NCBI RefSeq assembly: GCF_904849725.1
Contig: NC_058523.1
Location: forward strand, 342,095,948 to 342,159,947
Direction of reading: 5' to 3'
Length of the DNA stretch: 64,000 nt
DNA from: Hordeum vulgare subsp. vulgare
Lineage: Eukaryota; Streptophyta; Magnoliopsida; Poales; Poaceae
Numbering within the stretch: position 1 is the stretch's first letter; the number at the start of each line of letters is the position of its first letter. Below the pieces are notes generated by a model. The model searched no databases. It was not told the origin of the DNA and saw only the letters and a program-made list of their open reading frames with translations. Positions 22,382-35,104 of this stretch are shown piece by piece. Position numbers and translations under genes: made by a program.

Positions 22382-23239
22382 TGTAGGTGCACTAGAGAAT
22401 GGGGTCTCCTATGCCCCAGACTTGTGCACGGGCACAAGCAACACACTTAGCGACAAACACCAAGACAGCCGACGGAAAGGTAAACCCAAGGTTTGCCAAG
22501 ACCACGCCCCACCAAAGGTGTGAAGAGCCACCCAGGATACAAGGTCCCGGCGAGCCCTCATCGCCGGGAAGACTCACAAGGCCTCGGCAAGCCCTCCTGG
22601 CCAGGAAGACTTGCAAGGAGCCGGCAAGCCCCCCTTGCCGGGAAGATGTTCGAGACCCAGGCATGCCATCCTTGCCAGGGAGATGGTCGAGGCAATGGGC
22701 GAGGACACCTGGTTGGCAAGCTCCCTCCGCCCGCCAGGTGTCCTTCCCGCCATAGTGCCACCGAACGCCACCGCTCCAGCACATCCCTCGTGCGCCAGCA
22801 CAAGGCCCAGGTGTCAATACACCTGGGTACGTGTCGAAGCCAACTTGATGCAGGCCAGGGGTCAGACAAAGCATTTATTGCCCCACACACCACAGTAGAA
22901 AGATGAGCGGTGAACCCTGTTCACTATGCAACCCGTGAGCACACTATTGGTGACCCCTTTGCCTACAAAAGGAGGCCCAAGGCTCATTTCTAGGGGTTGG
23001 ACCTTTTGGGTTCTTTAGACTCCCAAATCACCATTTAAGTTATTGTAGCACATAACCCTACAGTAAGCCCCCAATACAAAACTAAGCAGGAGTAGGTTTT
23101 TACGCACCAAGCGGCCCGAACCTGGGTAAAGGAGCTTGCCAGTGCTGATCGCTAGCTCCGATCTTGGTGCCGCCTCTCTCCGTTCGTCGAACAATCAAGG
23201 GACCCTCAGAGATTCCCATAGGTGTTGATTTCCCGGACA
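22382..23239 (+). mobile_element. 5' LTR of Gypsy element G (0.86 kb)
   Basis: Begins TGTAGGTGCACTAG and ends TTCCCGGACA. It is followed by TTTGGCGCGCTAGGTAGG, a sequence that directly follows the 5' LTR in many Triticeae Gypsy elements and serves as the priming region. A TATA-like CTACAAAAGG lies near 22963. It is inserted in element F (flank CCATC 22377-22381). The 3' end is not found in the window, so the pair cannot be checked. ORFs in several frames here are overlapping chance frames in GC-rich sequence. Confidence 0.65.
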
Positions 23240-24183
23240 TCTTTGGCGCGCTAGGTAGGGGGCTAGACGGCTGAGAGCTTATTTGTGGATTCGAGCAAGT
23301 TCTGCACCAGATCTTGAGAATTTGAGCACACCACTGCGGTTCCCCGAAGCGGGGCACATCAGTGGTCGCCCCACTTCTCTATGGCCTCCTAACGCCTGCG
23401 CGAGCGCGGGCCAAGGAGGTGGAGACCCTGAGCTTGAAGGCATCAGGTTGATGCGCCGCTCTAGGACAGTGCGCTGCTGTCGGGGGCATGCCTGGGGGCT
23501 TCAACGAGGCCTCCGGCGCATACTCCGGCCGACGCACCTCCGCGGAGTGATGCATAGCCATCGAGGACGCGCCAACAGGCCCCGAAGCCCAGGCGCGCAC
23601 TCTAGCCAAAACGCTTTCCCCCTTGGAAGCGTCGCGTCGTCGCCGAAGATGCGCTCAGGGGATCCACCAGCACAGCCTGGCAAAAGAAGAAAAGGAGTAA
23701 CACTCGAGAAAACCCTTTCCTATACGATAGTCAAGGACTATCGGCAAGAAACTTGTGGAGGTGAAGTTGTCGGGAAAATGTAACCTCCCACTTGTCGGGG
23801 ATCTGAGTCCTCGACAAAAGACCCAAACGACGCAGGGAGAAGTGCTGCGGCACAACAGATAAGTATTAGAGATTCTAGATGAAATTCCTTTTTGGAAATC
23901 CCGAACTTCGTTTGAGAAACCTGCGTGCAGATGGAACCTTGTCAATATCGGTGCACCTTGGCTCTGTTTCGAACTCATTCAATGTCCTGAACAGCCACAG
24001 AGCGCCTTCACATTGTTTCGAACTTGTTAACCAGACCAAGTGGCTACACAACACCTTATTTCGCCTCGAGCCGCGCTCGACGATCTAATGGTTGCATTGA
24101 GTGTGGTAAGGAGCCTTGCCGGTAACGACCCCTCCGACGAATTGCTAAGGATCCATTCCTCAGAGCATTAGCGGCAGGACCAG
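23240..24183 (+). mobile_element. Internal 5' region of Gypsy element G (leader and gag start, decayed)
   Basis: Starts with the priming-site region at 23241-23262. The rest is GC-rich leader and gag N-terminus without a clean frame. The longest frame, 23283-23783, is Arg/Pro-rich and shows no gag motif, so it is not called a gene. The segment is cut at 24183 by element C, whose 5-bp duplication ACCAG is 24179-24183. Confidence 0.55.
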
Positions 24184-24806
24184 TGTCACGCCCAAGATGC
24201 GACCCTATCCTCAATTTGGCACGAAGGCCTCGTCAGGGATAGGAGCGCATCTCGTCGTGTCGCAAGAATGGATATCGTTACAAGTACATGTACTGAAAAG
24301 ATGAGATATATAAATAGAATTGGCTTACACTTGCCACAAGCAACATCAGAGTCACAGCAGTACATTACATAATCATCAAGAGTAAGAGCAGGGTCCGACT
24401 GCGAACGAAAACAATCGACAAAAGAAGAACGACGTCCATCCTTGCTATCCCAGGCTGTCGGCCTGGAACCCATCCTAGATCGATGAAGAAGAAGAAGAAG
24501 CAACTCCAAATGAACAATCAACGTGCTCGCGTGAAGTAACCTTTACCTGTACCTGCAACTGGTGTTGTAGTAATCTGTGAGCCACAGGGGACTCAGCAAT
24601 CTCATTTCCAAAGGTATCAAGACTAGCAAAGCTTAATGGGTGAGGTATGGTTAAGTGGTGAGGTTGCAGCAGCGGCTAAGCATGTATTTGGTGGATAACT
24701 TACGAGTACCAGAAATAAGAGGGGGATGATCTACGCAAAACGGACGTGAACTACTGATGATCAAATGAATGATCCTGAACACCTACCTACGTCAGACATA
24801 ACCCCA
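24184..24806 (-). mobile_element. Element C, 3' LTR, distal fragment
   Basis: Begins TGTCACGCCC on the plus strand and aligns base for base with 31484-32112 until ACCCCA at 24806. The next 3.9 kb expected from the other LTR (about 32113-36002) is missing, replaced by an Angela fragment. The short minus-strand frame here is also in the other LTR copy but has no recognisable domain. Confidence 0.85.
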
Positions 24807-26240
24807 GACGATGCTTAAGGTGCAGCACACCGAGTGGTGCATTAAGGACATAAGCCTTCTGCGCAGCAACGAGGACAATCCTCGGCTTTACAGACTTAGT
24901 CTGCAAATTTACTACTATCAACTTTCAACTAAATTTTCTCTAGGAACATATAAAAACAGTAGAGCTATAGCGCAAGCTACATCGTAATTCGCAAAGACCA
25001 TTAGACTATGTTCATGAAAATTAGTTCAATTAATCATATTACTTAAGAACTCCCACTCAAAAAGTACATCTCTCTAGTCATTTGAGTGGTACATGATCCA
25101 AATCCACTATCTCAAGTCCGATCATCACGTGAGTCGAGAATAGTTTCAGTGGTAAGCATCTCTATGCTAATCATATCAACTATCGATTCATGCTCGACCT
25201 TTCGGTCTCATGTGTTGCGAGGCCATGTCTGCACATGCTAGGCTCGTCAAGCTTAACCCGAGTGTTCCGCGTGTGCAACTGTTTTGCACTCGTTGTATGT
25301 GAACGTTGAGTCTATCACACCCGATCATCACGTGGTGTCTCGAAACGAAGAACTGTCGCAATGGTGCACAGTCGGGGAGAACACAATTTCGCCTTGAAAT
25401 TTTAGTGAGAGATCACCTCATAATGCTACCGTCGTTCTAAGCAAGATAAGGTGCAAAAAGGATTAACATCACGTGCAATTCATAAGTGACATGATATGGC
25501 CATCATCATGCGCTTCTTGATCTCCATCACCAAAGCACCGGCACGATCTTCTTGTCACCGGCGTCACACCATGATCTCCATCAACGTGTCGCCATCGGGG
25601 TTGTCGTGCTACTCATGCTATTACTACTAAAGCTACGTCCTAGCGATATAGTAAACGCATCCGCAAGCACAAACGTTAGTTTAAAGACAACCCTATGGCT
25701 CCTGCCGGTTGCCGTACCATCGACGTGCAATTCGATATTAACTATTACAACATGATCATCTCATACATCCAATATATCACATCACATCGTTGGCCATATC
25801 ACATCACATCGTTCGCCATATCACATCACAAGCATACCGTGCAAAAACAAGTTAGACGTCCTCTAATTTTGTTGTTGCATGTTTTACGTGGTGACCATGG
25901 GTATCTAGTAGGATCGCATCTTACTTACGCAAACACCACAACAGAGATATATGAGTTGCTATTTAGCCTCATCCAAGGACCTCCTCGGTCAAATCCGATT
26001 CAACTAAAGTTGGAGAAACTGACACCCGCCAGTCATCTTTGAGCAACGGGGTTACTCGTAGCGATGAAACCAGTCTCTCGTAAGCGTACGAGTAATGTCG
26101 GTCCAAGCCGCTTCAATCCAACAATACCGCGGAATCAAGAAAGGACTAAGGAGGGCAGCAAAACACACATCACCGCCCACAAAAACTTTTGTGTTCTACT
26201 CGAGAAGACATCTACGCATGAACCTAGCTCATGATGCCAC
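24807..26240 (-). mobile_element. Angela/BARE-type Copia fragment: 5' leader and gag start (minus strand)
   Basis: On the minus strand this follows the LTR at 26241-28061. It contains the long Angela-type 5' leader, which is also present in plus orientation at 36666-37800 in this window. The gag start lies near 24980, and about 170 bp of gag follow until 24807, where the element is cut. The priming site region is GTGGCATCATGAGC next to the LTR. A triplicated repeat of about 23 bp (ATATCACATCACATCG) is at about 25773-25830. Gag is truncated and unreadable. Confidence 0.8.
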
Positions 26241-28061
26241 TTCTGGGGAACGTCGCATGGGAAACAAAAAATTTCCTACGCGCACGAAGACCTATCATGG
26301 TGATGTCCATCTACGAGAGGGGATGTGTGATCTACGTACCCTTGTAGACCGTACAGCAGAAGCGTTAGTGAATGCGGTTGATGTTGTGGAACGTCCCCAC
26401 GTCCCTCGATCCGCCCCGCGAACCGTCCCGTGATCAGTCCCACGATCTAGTGCCGAACGGACGGCACCTCCGCGTTCAGCACACGTACAGCTCGACGATG
26501 ATCTTGGCCTTCTTGATCCAGCAAGAGAGACGGAGAGGTAGATGAGTTCTCCGGCAGCGTGACGGCGCTCCGGAGGTTGGTGGTGATCTTATCTCAGCAG
26601 GGCTCCGCCCGAGCTCCGCAGAAACGCGATCTAGAGGAAAAACCGTGGAGGTATGTGGTCGGGCTGCCGTGGAAAAGTCGTCTCAAATCAGCCCTAAAAC
26701 CTCCGTATATATAGGTGGGAGAGGGGGAGCCTTGCCTTGGGGCTCAAGGAGCCCCAAGGGGGTCGGCTGAGCCAAGGGGGGAAGGTCTCCCCTCCCCAAA
26801 CCGAGTTGGACTTGGTTTGGTGGGTGGGAGTCCATCCTTCCCTTCCCACCTCCTTTTTTTTTCTTTCTCTTTGATTTTTCTTCCAATGCGCATAGGGCCC
26901 TTTTGGTCTGTCCCACCAGCCCACTAAGGGCTGGTGCGCCACCCTCAAGGCCTATGGGCTTCCCCGGGGTGGGTTGCCCCCCCCCCCCCGGTGAACTCCC
27001 GGAACCCATTCGTCATTCCCGGTACATTCCCGGTAACTCCGAAAACCTTCCGGTAATCAAATGAGGTCATCCTCTATATCAATCTTCGTTTCCGTACCAT
27101 TCCGGAAACCCTCGTGACGTCCGTGATCTCATCCGGGACTCCGAACAACATTCGGTAACCAACCATATAACTCAAATACGCACAAAACAACGTCGAACCT
27201 TAAGTGTGCAGACCCTGCGGGTTCGAGAACTATGTAGACATGACCCGAGAGACTTCTCGGTCAATATCCAATAGCGGGACCTGGATGCCCATATTGGATC
27301 CTACATATTCTACGAAGATATTATCGTTTGAACCTTAGTGCCAAGGATTCATATAATCCCGTATGTCATTCCCTTTGTCCTTCGGTATGTTACTTGCCCG
27401 AGATTCGATCTTCATTATCTGCATACCTATTTCAATCTCGTTTACCGGCAAGTCTGTTTACTCGTTCCGTAATACAAGATCCCGCAACTTACACTAAGTC
27501 ACATTGCTTGCAAGGCTTGTTTGTGATGTTGTATTACCGAGTGGGCCCCGAGATACCTCTCCGTCACACGGAGTGACAAATCCCAGTCTCGATCCATACT
27601 AACTCAATTAACACCTTCGGAGATACCTGTAGAGCATCTTTATAGTCACCCAGTTACGTTGCGACGTTTGATACACACAAAGCATTCCTCCGGTGTCAAT
27701 GAGTTATATGATCTCATGGTCATAGGAACAAATACTTGACACGCAGAAAACAGTAGCAACCAAATGACACGATCAACATGCTACGTCTATTAGTTTGGGT
27801 CTAGTCCATCACATGATTCTCCTAATGATGTGATCCCGTTATCAAGTAACAACACTTGCCTATGGCCAGGAAACCTTGTCCATCTTTGATCAACGAGCTA
27901 GTCAACTAGAGGCTTACTAGGGACAATGTTTTGTCTATGTATCCACACAAGCATTGTGTTTCCAATCAATACAATTATAGCATGGATAATAAACGATTAT
28001 CATGAACAAATAAATATAATAATAACTAATTTATTATTGCCTCTAGGGCATATTTCCAACA
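26241..28061 (-). mobile_element. Angela/BARE-1/WIS-type Copia LTR (minus strand), 1.82 kb
   Basis: The minus strand starts TGTTGGAAATATGCCCTAG at 28061, a start I recognise from the Angela/BARE-1/WIS group. The body matches that group along its length, and the end, near GCGACGTTCCCC, is slightly eroded at 26241-26245. The BARE-type TATA box is at 26706-26713. This is the 5' LTR of a copy inserted into the 3' LTR of element C; the right flank GCCGC (28062-28066) should be one half of its target duplication, the other half having been deleted. Confidence 0.92.
26706..26713 (-). promoter_or_regulatory. TATA box of the Angela LTR
   Basis: TATATATA followed on the minus strand by CGGAGG, in the position of the known BARE-1/Angela promoter within the LTR. 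Confidence 0.7.
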
Positions 28062-28431
28062 GCCGCTACGGTCGCCCGTTCGGGTACGAGACGAACTCCG
28101 ATCGCAACGAAACTTGACAGGCGGCCTAACTACAACTAATAAAGACCGCGCGTCAAATCTCAACCCGATCAGAGGAAGTTTTACGCACACTTTTAAAATA
28201 TGGATTTGACGATGCCGTGGGCGCGTGCGTGTGTGGTCGGGCTCATAATGGACAACGACGAGAACCGGCAACTAACAACGGATGCAAGTTTGAAAACTGG
28301 CGGCAACGGAGATGCCGATGCAATGCAGATGATGCGCATGATGCGATGATGATGCGACAGAAGAAAATAGACACACGGGGAAAACAGAAAGAAAGGGGAA
28401 TCTTCTGGAACGTCGGCATCGGGCTGTCACA
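28062..28431 (-). mobile_element. Element C, 3' LTR, proximal fragment
   Basis: Resumes similarity with the other LTR at its position 36003 and runs to CTGTCACA at 28431, the start of the LTR on the minus strand. Together with 24184-24806 it forms the remaining 3' LTR. Confidence 0.85.
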
Positions 28432-31400
28432 ACTGTCCTACACTACAAGAGGAACTCGCCCCGAGATCCAAGAATGAAAGGGGGAGAGGATGAGAAAGAA
28501 CAAGAGGTAAGAACTTAGTCGCTTCTTTGACAAACGAGTGAAAGAAAAGATCCTTGAAGGTTGCAAAGCGATGAGGAGTGATAAGAGAAAGAAACAAGAA
28601 TTCACGGAAAATTTCGGCAGCACTTCGGTAGGAAAATGGGACAAAAATTCGATAAGAAGAGAGAATAAGACAATATACATAACAAACAACTAAATAGAAC
28701 AAGGGAACACCATGATCTTGATAGAACAACATAATAGACCCAAAATGGCAACATCACAATGCCTCCGGAACAATAGAATAGGAACTAGCTCATACGAAGA
28801 AGAGAATGAAGAAAAGAATGACAACTACTAACTCAAATGAACTTGACAAGCAGCCTTGCGAGAAGAATTGAACGGAGTTGTTGGAAAAAAACAACAACGA
28901 GAAGGACAAGAAAGTAGTGGGCTTATGGAAACCTTTTCAAACTAATGAAGTGACAACCAGCCACTAACAGAACAAGCATTGTTTTGGAGAAACAAGATAT
29001 GAACAATTTCTTACACCAAGAGGATACAATGAGAACTTGGATTAATGACAAGCACCATGATAGCACAATCCATAGGAAAAGTTTTAGGTGAAATCCAAAC
29101 CAAGATAGCTCAATGAAGAAATCATGGGTTGCAAATATCTCATGATCATAGAATTGGTGGGTTTAATTATCTCATTCTTGAAAGGAATTCTCTTCGAGGC
29201 TCCTACACTAACAAGAATGCTATAATACCACCTCAAATGATAAAGGAAGAACAATGCACTTGGAAAAGCAAGACAAGAAAACTTGAGGTACTCCAACAAG
29301 AATCTTGAGGAACACTTGAGAATGGATTGAAACCATGATGAACCACCATGAAGGACCTCCGTATACAAATGAATGATGCAACGATACGAAGGTAGAAAAG
29401 AATAAGATTATGACCTTGCCAAAATTTAGATGAAACTTCACAAAGAGATACTTCACAAAACTTGGAACTCCAGAAAAGAAAAGATAAGAACACTAGAAAA
29501 GAATTGAAACCATGAGCCACTCTGGAAGAAGAATTGAAATCTCTTGGAAGAAGGAAGAACAAGAATAAGAATTATGTTATGCTTATCCTTCATCAAGTTT
29601 AATTGATGAAAAGCAACGGATTTAGCATACCACTTATTCTACTAGAAATGAATCCTGAAGAGGCAGAGAGATAAGCACCACTTGAGGCATGATTGCAGGA
29701 CGCACCGGATAATCGAGAGACGAACGAAGAGACAACAATTGAGAAGAATTGAGGATGAAGGCTGAAAGCTGAGAACGAAGAATCTTCTAAAATGATGGCC
29801 TTTGGAGGAACGAGAATGAAAACAACTCAGAAATGCACCGGATAGCAAGAAACAGATTCTCATGATTGGAAACAAATTCAAGATGATAACACGAAGCTGA
29901 AATGATGAATCTCCAAGAGAATGGACCAAGATTCGAGAGAAACACTCCGTCGGATAGCAAGCTGAGAATGATCGAGAACAACACCAAGAATTACTAAGAC
30001 ACTCCGGAATAAAGAAAAATGCAAGGTTGGGCCAAATATGAGAATTAACTCCAATTGATCTTGAAGAAGGAATATGACTGATGAAATTCATTCTTACGTC
30101 ATAGATGAAAAGATTTAGAAATCTCCGAAAAGATTATAAGAGTTAAATAAGATCCTAGAAAAAACCTGTGGGTTATGGGGCCACTCAAAGAAACCACCGT
30201 TGAAAGGATTTCTTAGAAGAGAGATATTGCATCGGTACAAATGAAAACTAGATGAGGTTGAGCACCTCGAAATAATTGAAAGAATTGAAAACATAAACTT
30301 TTGAGATATCTTCAACACTCCGGATGGAACATAGATGGAAGAATAACAAGAGAGGCTTGAATAAGAATTTCCAACATGGGAAAGAATTTACAAGGATGAA
30401 AAGGATATGATGAACATAGAAGACTGAATTAAATTCACCGGAAAAGAACAGAATGAAGAAATGATGTACTCGACTCCTGAGAATCTTCACAATGAATCAT
30501 CGGTAAGAGAGAAAAGAACAGACAGCAGAAGCACAGTGAAAAGAAAACTCTTGGATGAAAATCCAAACAGGCGGGAGGGCGGGGATAAACAAAGACAACT
30601 TGGGACAGATGAGATGAACTCCGGCATAAAAGAGAGAATAATCTTGCAAAATTACATAAGATTGAATTCAGTTGAAGAGAAGCACACCAGTTGAATGGAA
30701 TTGATACGATGACTCCGGTTGAAAGGAATTGATAAGACAATTGATAGAGCAAAGAATTAATACTCTCATAAAAATATGAGAATACCTCTTAGAAAAGATC
30801 TGAAATCACCACTTGACATCGAAGCAACACAAATTTGTTGGAAGATCGTCCTATAAGTAACTACTTGAATTCCCACCTAAGAATTCCCGAAATATCTGGT
30901 CATGCAATGTGGTACACGGATACAAGGAGTAATAATCACACAACTCCTATACTAACCCGTCACCTATATCACATCCCTCAACACACAACCAGAATCTCGG
31001 ACCTTCATCTACAACAGACCCTCGTGATCACAACGATACAAAGTATGGCAGTACTCCCGAACAATCTGCACCAGTACTGGGGACATCGGGGTTATCTCGC
31101 CACTACTAGTATTGAAGCAATTACGAACATCCTTCGTCCTGAGATACTAAGAAATCTGAATGATAACGATGTGCTCGAGAATCCCCTGGAGCTCAACTCC
31201 CCTGAAACTTAAAGCAGATAGGAGACACCAAGACATAACTCCGTCACATCGGCATCATATAGATCTCAAAAATATCCGCGTGATCCTAAAAAAATTTGAG
31301 TGAGAAGAGGAGTAGAATTAAATTATTACGTCAAGATTCCTCACCAGAGCATAGAAGAGGAGAAAAAAGAATCCTACACTCCGATATATAACTAGACTCA

Positions 31401-31483
31401 GAGCAGTTTTTTCACTACACTCGACTCGGCCAAGTTCGATCAATCAAAAGGGCTCCTAGGTCGGTACTGCTCTGATACCAACT
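28432..31483 (-). mobile_element. Element C, internal non-coding domain (LARD core)
   Basis: About 3 kb between the LTRs. The plus strand is strongly purine-rich over roughly 28440-30780 (many GAAG/AAGAATTGA words), so the transcribed minus strand is pyrimidine-rich. Short recurring words such as ACTCCGGA and CACCGGATAGCAAG suggest an old repetitive origin. The open frames on the minus strand (up to 149 codons at 29642-30091) are Phe/Ser/Leu-rich, overlap each other in different frames and contain no retroelement domain, so I do not call them genes. The PBS complement lies at the right end. Confidence 0.7.
31469..31481 (-). other. Primer-binding site of element C (tRNA-Met type)
   Basis: The minus strand reads TTGGTATCAGAGC, two bases from the LTR end at 31484. 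It would anneal to the 3' end of initiator methionine tRNA to prime minus-strand DNA synthesis. Confidence 0.85.
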
Positions 31484-34400
31484 TGTCATGCCCAAGATGC
31501 GACCCTATCCACAATTTGGCACGAAGGCCTCGTCAGGGATAGAAGCGCATCTCGTCTTGTCGCAAGAATGGAAATCGTTACAAGTACATGTACAGAAAAG
31601 ATGAGATATATACATAGAATTGGCTTACACTCGCCACAAGCTACATTAGAGTCACAATAGTACATTACATAATCATCAAGAGTAAGAGCAGGGTCCGACT
31701 GCGGACGAAAACAAAAGACAAAAGAAGAACGACGTCCATCCTTGCTATCCCAGGCTGCCGGCCTGGAACCCATCCTAGATCGATGAAGAAGAAGAAGAAG
31801 AAGAAGCAACTCCAAATGAACAATCAACGCGCTCGCGTCAAGTAATCTTTACCTGTACCTGCAACTGGTGTTGTAGTAATCTGTGAGCCACAGGGGACTC
31901 AACAATCTCATTTCCGAAGGTATCAAGACTAGCAAAGCTTAACGGGTGAGGTATGGTTAAGTGGTGAGGTTGCAGCAGCAGCTAAGCATGTATTTGGTGG
32001 CTAACTTACGAGTACCAGAAAGAAGAGGGGGATGATCTACACATAATGGACGTGAACTACTGATGATCAAATGACTGATCCTGAACACCTACCTACGTCA
32101 GACATAACCCCACCGTGACCTCGGTCGGAGAAAGAACTCACAAAAGAGACAGTCACGGTTACGCACACAGTTGGCATATTTTAATTAAGTTAACTTCAAG
32201 TTATCTAGAACCAGTCTTAAACAAAGTTTCCACGTTGCCACATAACCGCGGGCACGGCTTTCCGAAAGATTTAACACTGCAGGGGTGCTCCAACTAGTCC
32301 ATCACAAATTACCACAAGCCGCATAGAAATCCTCGATCACGACACTCGCGATCTCGTTGGATTCCTTAGTGGAAAACGTCAACTCTGAGATTACCCAAAG
32401 CATCACCGGAATCCCGATGCACAAGATATCTCGTCAAAGGTAAAAACTAATCAAGCAAGGCCGCCCGACGTGTCGACGATCCCGATAGGAGCTGCGTATC
32501 TCGTTCTCAGGACACGACGGATGAGCTAGACGTCGGGATCGCTAAACCTCCGGGTGACCAGAGGGGCGCCGGACATCGCTCAGGTGGGACCAACACTCAT
32601 GAGGAGCACTGGCCCGGGGGTTGATTAAATTACTCCGCGGGTGCCGGCGGGTCCCTATGCATTATTATTAGGTTATCAGGCAAATGTAGTACCAAAGTTG
32701 GGCCTTGCCAGACCAGCTTTAACCTAAAACGAATTATCAAGGGGGTCCCCATAACAACCCCGATCATGTTAGGAGCGCTCATTTATGGAACATAACACGG
32801 GTAGCCGAAACTAAGGGGGCAAAGGTGGAACAAAACACGAGGCTGGAAAGGCCGAGCCTTCCACCTTTTACCAAGTATATAGGTGCATTAAATTAAATAG
32901 CATTTAATATGGTGATATCACAAGGAACCCATGTTTTCACATGGAAACAACTGCACCTGGAACTAGCAACGCTAACACACGGTTAAGCAAGCAGTAACAT
33001 AGCCAATCAGTGGTTTGCTAGGTTGAACAGGTTGAAGGTCCTCATGGCATTGTTGAGAGGCCGATATTTAACAGGTGGTAGGCAACGAGACATAATCCAT
33101 AGAAACGGTAAAACTAGCATCGCAATGAAAGTAATGGTATCTGGGGAAATGGTCATCTTGCCTGAGATCCCGCTTGCAAGAAGAATGACTCCGTGAAGCA
33201 GACGAACCGACGTAGTTGAACAGGTCCTCACAATCCAGCACGCTGCAGAACTCTAACGAGACGAAGCAAACCGGAAACACAAATCAACACACTGAATTCC
33301 CCACACGATGCACAACACATATGATGCATGGACAGGCTGAATGCAAACAAGTCACGGCAAGACAATTCACACAATCAAACACTACACATTAAGTGAAGTT
33401 CAATATGCAACGAGTTGCATATTGACGAAACTCCTCGTTTATTTATTTAGTTCTATCCTGATTAGATACACGGCAATATTAAATGTGGTTAAACATGACA
33501 AGAGGTGAAGCGCAAGTAAAGTACCTATCTAGGCATTTTAAATGAGGTCGGAAATGACATATAGCATCTCCGAGACGACCTCACATGTTAATTTACAATT
33601 CTATCCAGATCTGAACTAACATATATAATTAGTTGTTAAACAGAAAAACAAATAGGTTCACGTGGTTCTACGCGTCATGGAAAGCAATCTACACATAGAG
33701 AACATCTCCAACGTAGCTACGGTTCAAAAGATACAAGCATCGTAAGATATGATGGCATGAATGCAATATGTGTGCAACGACTGTCACGAGCACTTCAAAA
33801 CATACAACCAGCAAGAGAAAATGAAACTACACAAGATTCTAAGCAAGTTTCATGTAGGACACGATCAAAACGGAGCTACGGTTCAAAAGATACGAGCAAA
33901 ACAAGAAATCACTACAATCTGCCCAAAACAGCCACATAGCATCTTCTACACCCCACAACTACGAGCTACACAACTCCGATATAATCAACCAACGCATGAC
34001 ACGAAAGAGGGCAAGAATCACTACAACAAACAACTAACAACAACTAGCATGGCATCAAGGATCACTAGGAAAAGAAGTCACAAAATGGCATCCCACACAC
34101 TATTTCAGACTTACTGAAAATTACACCCCATGAGAGTGCAGTTTTCGATTTGAAGCCATATTGACAGCAGCAAAACCTATAGCTACAGGATCCAAATGGC
34201 ATGAAAATTCACAGCATGCTAGAGAAACACAAGGTCTACAACTAACTCCATGGGACCAACCTCAAAAGAGCTACAGATCACAAGATACAAGCAAGACAAG
34301 ACAGCAACAAAATATAACAGATTCCAGACTTAGAAATATTTCAGCTGCTCCAAATCAGCCATATTTCTAGCAACTTGAGGGCAAGCAAACCACACCTAAA

Positions 34401-34720
34401 CATGCATTTCTATTGCAACCAAATATACCAGGGCCTAGAGTAAACATCCAAGAACAACTCTCTAGTTGACAACTTAATCAAACGAAGCACAGAATAATTC
34501 CTACGAAAAAGACAAGAGGGCAACATGGCAAAATATCGCGTGAACTAACTTGCTCTAATGCTAAAACTAATTGCACAGAAAAATCCCATGGATTTTTCTA
34601 CCCCAAAAACATGTTAAACAAGTGGGGTTGCAACAGAAAAATATCACGACACTTAAATGTGAGATAATAACCTATACATGGAAAATAAACTAGCGGCAAA
34701 ACCCTACGCGCAAAAATACA

Positions 34721-34760
34721 TGGAAAAGAGGTTCCTAACATGGAAAAGAGGTTCCTAACA
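34721..34760. repeat. 20-bp exact direct duplication
   Basis: TGGAAAAGAGGTTCCTAACA occurs twice in a row. It is a recent replication-slippage type duplication inside the C 5' LTR. Confidence 0.95.
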
Positions 34761-35104
34761 TGGACATTTTATCTAAGGCATTCGGGCAAACCGGACACGC
34801 GCTAAAAATAAACTACGGGCAAAACATATTAGGACAGCACGTATTTGTAGGCATACGGTGCGCTAAACGACGTCAAACAATTATGCAAGTTGTAAATTCG
34901 TAATCTACGCGAAATCCTACACGAGATACATATATGATTCGTTCCGATCCGACACTCGGTTTAAAAGTTACGGGCATTTTAATATACGTCTATTTTCCTG
35001 AAATTAACTAAACCGAAACCTAAAAAAAATAAGACTATCGGGCCTAAACTACTAACAGGATGAATCGGGCATGCGCAATATAACGGGCGCGGGATAGGGG
35101 CAGA

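Noticed and set aside
22392..22906. Frames of 95-160 codons on both strands in the G LTR
   Set aside because: Overlapping frames in a GC-rich LTR, all low-complexity, with no retroelement or host motif.
23283..23783. 166-codon frame after the G LTR as a possible gag
   Set aside because: Arg/Pro-rich without gag motifs; adjacent gag-like words are in other frames, so it is a shifted reading of decayed sequence.
29642..30091. 149-codon minus-strand frame inside element C
   Set aside because: Phe/Ser/Leu-rich reading of a purine-biased region; neighbouring frames are equally open and no known domain is visible.
31469..31481. tRNA-Met-like sequence as a tRNA gene
   Set aside because: Only the 13-bp priming site is present; no cloverleaf can be formed. 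The same holds for 44930-44942.
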